The translations under genes and the position numbers were made by a program. 64,000 nucleotides of DNA from Aselliscus stoliczkanus (taxonomy: Eukaryota > Chordata > Mammalia > Chiroptera > Hipposideridae): the NCBI GenBank assembly GCA_033961575.1, contig CM066729.1:93375001-93439000 (forward strand), read 5' to 3'. Under the pieces are notes generated by a model, which was given only the letters and a program-made list of their open reading frames with translations, made no database searches and was not told the DNA's origin. The number at the start of each line of letters is the position of its first letter. The stretch's first letter is position 1. Shown here in pieces: positions 58,330 to 64,000 of this stretch.

Positions 58330-59815
58330 TAAATTTTATCTCAAATTTTTTCACTTTACCTTCCTTTGATAAAAATATGTTTTTCACTGTTTATTTCTCA
58401 TATGTATTTAATTTCTGTTAAATTATTTCATTTTTTATAACAGCAGTTTTATTTTTTATTAATACAAAACACCATAAAGATAATATTTGTATAGCTATTA
58501 CTTTTCCATCAAGTATATCAATACAAATATATTTTTGATGTTTAAGTTATCTTTTGCTACTTTTAATATTATGTTATGTTTTTAACACATACACTTTTTA
58601 TTATTCTTTTATTCTTTTATTGTGAAATAAACTTTTTTTTGTTTTTAATTAGCTTCAGGTGTAGAGAACTGACATCTTAAACATTCTAAGTTTCACGAAT
58701 TTATATCTTGTTTGATTTCTCACATCAGTTTGTTTTTACTTTTCAGCATATAGAACTTGCCTGTTTGTGAGATTTACATACATAGCTTTTAAATGATTTT
58801 GTGTGCATTTGTGAATGATACTTCCATTTTAATTACCATTTACTCATTATTAATATTGAGGATAACACTTAAGTTTTGTATATTGACATTATAATGTGAC
58901 TTTACTAAATTCACTTATTAATTAATTTTTTTTTGGACATTTGTTAGAAAATGTAATGTAGACAGCTGTTTCTTTTGTTGCAGCTTTCTTTGCTCATTTT
59001 CAGTCTCTAAGTCTTTTTTTGTTGTTGTTACTTTATCACACTCATGAGACTCTAAAGTTATTGATTATGAGGTCTGACAGTGGATATTCTGGCTTTGTTA
59101 CTGATTATAGGGAAAATAACTAGTCTTTGTCCGTCATTAAGAATGATGTTATCTGTGGAGACTTTTTGTTTGTTTATGTGTAAATGCCTCATTGCATAAG
59201 AGAAGTTCCATTTAATTCTGAATTTGCTGAACTTTTTAAATATGATTAATGAATGTTTTGTATTGCAAGTGCTTTTTCTATATCTATTGATGCTTTACAT
59301 GTCCCAATTTTTGAATTTTTTTTTCATTGTCATACAATTGAAAACACCTTTCCATTTCACTTGTAAGTTTGTATTTGGTCTATGGGTTATTTTCAAGTAT
59401 GATTAATTTCCAAACATTTATGATTATCAAGGTTAACTTTTTAGTATTGTTTTCTATCTTAATTCCATGTGATCAGGAAATATTATTTGTAGGGCCAGCC
59501 AAGTGACATGGTGGTTAAAAGCTGGCTTGGGACACCAGCGGCCCCAGTTTGGGTCCCACATATGAAGGCCAGTGACACTGCCCTCAAATAAAAAATTTAA
59601 AAAAAAGAAACATTATTTGTATAATTTTAAGGGATTTTTTTGTGGGGGTTTTTTGTTTGTTTTTTCAGATTGTTAAGATGTGTTTATCCCATAGAATATG
59701 ATCTACCTGGGTCAATCATGCACTCTTAAAGAGAACATGTATTCTGTTGTTGGATAGAGTTTTCTATAAATGCCAATTAAGTCTACTGTTGAGCTTGTCT
59801 AAGGCTTGCTCATGT
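58330..59815 (-). mobile_element. Old L1M ORF2 remnants
   Basis: From about 58640, reverse-complement ORF2 text: TTTTAAATGATTTTGTGTGC, GACTTTACTAAATTCACTTA, CAAGTGCTTTTTCTATATCT followed by ATTGATGCTT (AEKAF region). Beyond the inserted SINE come TATGATCTACCTGGGTCAAT, AACATGTATTCTGTTGTTGG and TCTATAAATGCCAATTAAGT (endonuclease region). Internal deletions and heavy divergence. 58330-58640 is AT-rich and unassigned. Confidence 0.7.
59492..59606 (+). mobile_element. Short tRNA-derived SINE (family A)
   Basis: GGGCCAGCCAAGTGACATGG, AGCTGGCTTGGGACACCAGC, a box B-like GTTTGGGTCCC and GGCCAGTGACACTGCCCTC with an A-rich tail. Near-perfect 15-bp duplication GAAA(T/C)ATTATTTGTA at 59477-59491 and 59607-59621. 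It splits the L1M, so it is the younger of the two. Confidence 0.92.
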
Positions 59816-61363
59816 TTGTTTCCATGTATGTTTGTTTGTTTGAGTAGAGTTTTGTTTCCTCTAACCTTCTTCCAGGGTGAAGAGGTCTTCACCCTGCCTC
59901 TGGCAGTGACAGCATGTCTCCCCCTCCTCCAGTAGATTAAGTCTTCTGATTCATAATGGATAAGGGATTGGGTGGGGCTCTGCGTGTTTCTTGTAGCCAA
60001 AGCTATTTCCTTTCTTTAGGACTGCATCACCTAGTGAACTGTTCTCAGTGTATGTTCAGTTCAACAGTCCTTTTTGTGAGCACCAGGTAGAAGTCCACAG
60101 AGAAGAATGATCTTGTATCGGTGGTTCCAAGTGCTTCTATACTCTTATGCTAGCCCACACTTGGCTATGAACAATTCATAAACATTTTAACCATATTCAT
60201 TTGACCTACTATTGTACCCAGTATCTCTCCCTACCATCCTCAGCCACTGGTGAATAATTACTTATGTCCTGTCTGTCCTAGAGAGGTCAGCCATTCTTTA
60301 GATTTCAGACTATTAAGTAGCTACGTAACTCTGACTGGTTCAAGAAAAATTATGATTTAATTTATCCATATTTTTCTTGTAATTATGGCAAGAGTATTAC
60401 CCTTTCAAGCTTTATATCCCAAAGCAGAAGTAGAATAAATTCTGTGACTAATTTAAGGTTTCAGGCACACTGTGAAGTGCCTACAATTAATTTTCATTCT
60501 GCTTAGAGATTGTTGGCATTCCTGTATTTTAATTCATCTCTTTCATTTTTTTAAAATATACAGTCACTATGTCTCCAAATTATACTTCTGCCCATTCTCA
60601 CATTTTTTTTGTCTTTTAGTTTCAAATTAAATATATGTATTATATGCTAAATCATGCCCCACATGTCTCTTCCACTCATCTCTCTACTTGGACCTTTATT
60701 TCTTTTACTTCGCACCTGATTGAATACAATATATTATCCTGTCTTACCTTTTGTTTTATCCAATATGCTATTAATACTGTATGAATATTAATTTAGTTTT
60801 TCTTTAATCAGTGCTAGGATTTCCATGTCATTCTTCATCTCTTTCTTTTCTGTTTTGTAAAAATATTAATCATATTTATATTTTTTCAACATTTGATAAC
60901 TATTTTTGGATCACTTACATCTATTTTTCTAGATACCATTTTTTGGTTTTCTAACATGTGGTTCTATTTTCCTGCATGCCTTGAAAATATTAAATTAATG
61001 TTTAATGTGAAAATCAATGAATTGCAGCATTTTTCAGGTTGCATAGTTAGATTTTCATTCCTTGCACTAGAGATAGAGTATATTTCTCTTACTTATCAAA
61101 ATTGGAAATGATCATATTACTAATTTTGCCAAAAAAACATTATTGCAATAGATATTTTATGAGTGCAACTTTTAAGTCATATTGTGTATAACTTACTATC
61201 TTTAACTTCTGCTGTTATCATGGATGTACACTAAAAGGGCCATTAGCCACAAAAAATAAGTTGGTCAGACTTAAATCCAACCAATAATCAGGAGTCAAGA
61301 CCAGCTGAACCAAGCCCTGATAATAGATATTGGAGCCTATGAATATAAGAATGAGTGATTGTT
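59816..61363. other. Unassigned; part may be old L1M on the minus strand
   Basis: A GC-richer patch at 59860-60130 has no landmark. Text at about 60520-61060 (TCATTCTTCATCTCTTTCTT, CTGTTTTGTAAAAATATTAA, CATGCCTTGAAAATATTAAA) resembles old L1 5'/ORF1 sequence in reverse but is too diverged to be sure. Confidence 0.4.
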
Positions 61364-61481
61364 GGGCCGGCCGAGTGGCGCGGTGGTTAAGGGCTGGCTT
61401 GGGAAGCCAGCGGCCCCGGTTCGGTCCCACATATAATGGCCAGTGACTCTGCCCTCAAAAAAAAAACAAAAAAACAAAAAC
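61364..61481 (+). mobile_element. Short tRNA-derived SINE (family A)
   Basis: The best-preserved family A copy: GGGCCGGCCGAGTGGCGCGG, TGGTTAAGGGCTGGCTTGGG, GGCCCCGGTTCGGTCCC, GGCCAGTGACTCTGCCCTC and an A-rich tail. The direct repeat AATGAGTGATTGTT at 61350-61363 and about 61482-61495 is exact. Box A-like and box B-like promoter parts are both present. Confidence 0.94.
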
Positions 61482-61495
61482 AATGAGTGATTGTT

Positions 61496-61803
61496 ATTTC
61501 AAGACATTGAGTTTTGGTGTGCTTTATTACACATATTAGGGTAACAATGACTTATTGTTGTAGCAAACAGTTGTAAAGAAAAATATAGTAACTGTGAATT
61601 GTTATCTTTCTCTAGAGAGTATTTATGTTTCTTTTGAAAAACTGGTAGAGAATAGGTATATTATCTCAATCCAGCGTGATTTGCATGAACTTTTAAGGTA
61701 TAGCTTTTCAGAATCTTATCTGAGTGCTAGGGATTTTTCTTAGGGCTCATTATTCCTAGGTAATTGTTTTCTTCCAGCCAAGTAAAACTACTAGAATTCT
61801 CCA
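61496..61803. other. Unassigned sequence
   Basis: Nothing recognised. Confidence 0.45.
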
Positions 61804-61850
61804 TTCTCTCTCTTTCCTTCTCTCTCTCTGTCTCTCTCTCTGTCTCTCTG

Positions 61851-61892
<42 letters not shown>

Positions 61893-61893
61893 C
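61804..61893. repeat. (TC)n microsatellite
   Basis: Interrupted CT/TC tract with TCTG units. Homopyrimidine-rich. Confidence 0.95.
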
Positions 61894-61947
61894 CCTAATT
61901 TATAACTGCTTCTTTATGGTGGATTTTTGTTTTAGTATTGCTCCCTT

Positions 61948-61950
<3 letters not shown>

Positions 61951-61995
<45 letters not shown>
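61951..61995. repeat. (AC)n microsatellite
   Basis: About 22 AC units, 57 bp from the TC tract. Confidence 0.97.
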
Positions 61996-61997
<2 letters not shown>

Positions 61998-63834
61998 CAG
62001 ATTTAGATGTAACAAATGTCTTAGGAAAATGGTGATCTGAATGTTGAATCTGTTGCCCTGCAGCTCTCTTTCCTCTATGATGTTGATCCTCAGACCCTTG
62101 GCTATCTTACTAATCCTAAATTTCAGTTTAGGTCTCCCCAGCCTAAATTCTGGTTGCTGTTTCCTATTTAACCATTGTGGTCCACACCAATAATGAGAAT
62201 AATCAGCAGATACTCAAAAAAAGAAAAAGAAGCATAAAAAATGTAAAATTCATCTCATTTAGTTTCCCATATGTTTAGGTCCCAAAGTTCTCTCTTCTTT
62301 GGTTGCCTTCCAGTGCCTCACAGAGGGTTACTTGTTGCCATAAATAATAACAGTTTTGATGATAATAGTAACAACAATCTAGCTTTTTAGCTGTTCTGAG
62401 TAGAAAGATTAGTGTGATATGAGTTGCCCTGTTATAGCTGAAAATAAAATTTTTTTTTCCTATTTAGGTAAGTTTACTTTCTTCCTTGTAACAAATAGGC
62501 TTTTGTCATATTTTTTAGCTGTGCTGTGGTGTAACTATACTGTATTAAATTGAGAATTTATTTTTATTTACTTTAGTTGGAAATCAGCATGTGCTTTTTA
62601 CTGAAGAACACGTCTTTCTTCAACTCTAGAAACTTGTTAGTGATTATGTTCAGTATTTCTTATCTGCCATGTAATCTATGTTATTCCATTAGAGCTATAT
62701 TTGGGTCTGTTATATAGTTTATCTATCTCTTCTTCACGCTTCTTAATTCATCTTATGATCCATAATGCTTATATAAACCACTGATGCCAAGGTTGGGGAT
62801 AAAAATCTTTAAGACAGTTTTATGCTTATTTGGGTAAGTTAGCTAGAGTGATACAGTGCCTAATAAAGTATGTAATGTGTGTGTATGTGTATGTGAACAT
62901 GCACTATAATATTTAGTAGGATGGTTAAACACATTTAACAAAAGAATCCAACTTATACAGTGCTTGCCATGTTTGGATGCCACAAAAGAGACAAAGGCAG
63001 CATCTACATAAAGACAACAGAGAAGTTTGGCAAGAAACACAAAACCACAGATGGTTGTAGGTGGCAGTCTCTTAGCAGCAGAAACAGATTTTCCTGGGAA
63101 AACATTTCATCAAAACTTTGCCTTGAACCAGTCTGTTCTGCCATATTGAGGACAATATTCAGGGAAAAAAATTCTTCCTAACATATAGACAGAAGCAGCT
63201 GCAGACTGTTTATGTGGTGGTTATACTCTAAAGATTGAGAGAAGATAAATGTGGAGTACTAATTTCATTTCCGTCATGGGGTCTTAAGTAGGGCCAGACC
63301 TAAGCAAAATAGCACCGTAGCTAAACTAATTTCAGTGACCACAGCTTCTCTGCCAATGTCCTATCACCCCTTTGGTTGTTCCCACTTGTTCTAATCCCAC
63401 AGAACGATTCATTGTCTCCAAGCCTCCATGAAGAGTCCATAGGTATCAAAGTTCACACTGACAAGATTTTGTGTTTACTTTCTTTATGAGATCTTGGTAT
63501 TTGCAGTAAGATAAATCTTATACTAATTGAATGAATCCCACTGATTCAATTATGAAAATCAGAAATGAGCCAAAGAAATTATTTTTGACTCTTACAAATA
63601 CATTACCATTGACAGTATTTTATTATATAATACCTGTTCTGACTGTAGACATTGCTCCAATTTATTCTTTAGCCATTATAGGAAACTGTGCATAACATTA
63701 TCAACAGTTGGTAAATAAGAGTCCACTGACTGTAAATGTGGACTTTAATTATCAGATAATATTCCCAGCACACTGTTTTGCTTTCAGACTTACCTGTTTT
63801 CGGAGTGGACTATTTTCTATTTGATTGAAGTAAT
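61996..63834. other. Unassigned sequence (about 1.8 kb)
   Basis: Mostly unique-looking DNA. A short GT-rich run lies at about 62877-62895. No gene or confident repeat seen. Confidence 0.5.
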
Positions 63835-64000
63835 AGGTCAATGTATCATAGTTATTAAGAGTATAGGTCTCTTCCTAGGTGAATCCTCTAACCCTCAATT
63901 TGCTTACCTATAGAATAAATATATATTTTCCATCTCATGAAGTTTTATATAAGAAAAAATTAGAAAACATATATAAAGCAACTAATAATAACACCAGGCT
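63835..64000 (+). mobile_element. MIR element, runs to window end
   Basis: CATAGTTATTAAGAGTATAG, CTCTAACCCTCAATTTGCTT, CATCTCATGAAGTTTTATAT and AAAACATATATAAAGCAACT parallel MIR landmarks (agtggttaagagca; ttaacctctc-agttt; cctcatagggttgt; acatgtaaagc). It ends near or just past the window edge. Confidence 0.65.

Noticed and set aside
1..64000. CRISPR arrays, operons, bacterial promoters, riboswitches, phage att sites
   Set aside because: The sequence is clearly mammalian nuclear DNA; the regularly spaced repeats present are microsatellites or SINE cores.

Overview
The window looks like gene-poor, AT-rich nuclear DNA from a placental mammal, most likely a bat. I found no protein-coding gene that I can name. 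The mammalian assignment rests on ancient shared repeats: MIR, L2, MER5A-like, MLT1/MST-type MaLR LTRs, old L1M and a U6 retropseudogene. The bat assignment rests on recent lineage-specific repeats. These are two tRNA-derived SINE families whose heads begin GGGCCGGCC, and a young L1 whose 3' UTR I recall from bat genomes. The SINE heads suggest a horseshoe-bat-type (Yinpterochiroptera) genome rather than a vesper bat, but that is inference from memory.

Layout. 1-4.9 kb: a truncated long composite SINE, a deletion-derivative mariner, an L1 tail and a short SINE. 4.9-7.3 kb: a young L1 with an inverted 5' segment. 7.8-10 kb: a SINE, an exon-like open segment on the minus strand (8692-8882), and an L2 tail split by a 469-bp composite SINE. 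10.7-16.7 kb: MaLR-type LTRs, long AT/GT microsatellites, a truncated SINE, a second inverted L1 and a MIR. 16.7-21 kb: mostly unique sequence, with two stretches that look like candidate conserved noncoding elements. 21-29 kb: MaLR LTRs, SINEs and several TA and GT/GA microsatellites. 29.3-31.1 kb: an L1 5' UTR lacking its L1 body, carrying a piggyBac-like MITE. 31.8-36.3 kb: a tRNA-Ile-derived element, a SINE, a class II ERV solo LTR with a perfect 6-bp target duplication, and a second mariner. 36.3-50 kb: old L1 pieces, MaLR LTRs, MIRs, a U6 pseudogene, a 232-bp TIR MITE and LTR-like segments. 50.5-58.1 kb: an L1 fragment next to a near-complete but inactivated L1 on the minus strand. 58.1-64 kb: SINEs, L1M, TC/CA microsatellites and a terminal MIR.

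The window has no operon or pathway logic. Its content is a layered record of transposition, and the nesting gives relative ages: ancient L2, MIR and MaLR first, then old L1M and DNA elements, then young L1, SINEs and the solo LTR. Open frames outside the repeats are short, and apart from the exon-like segment none has features of a real gene. Family names come from pattern recognition without a database, so subfamily labels are provisional.
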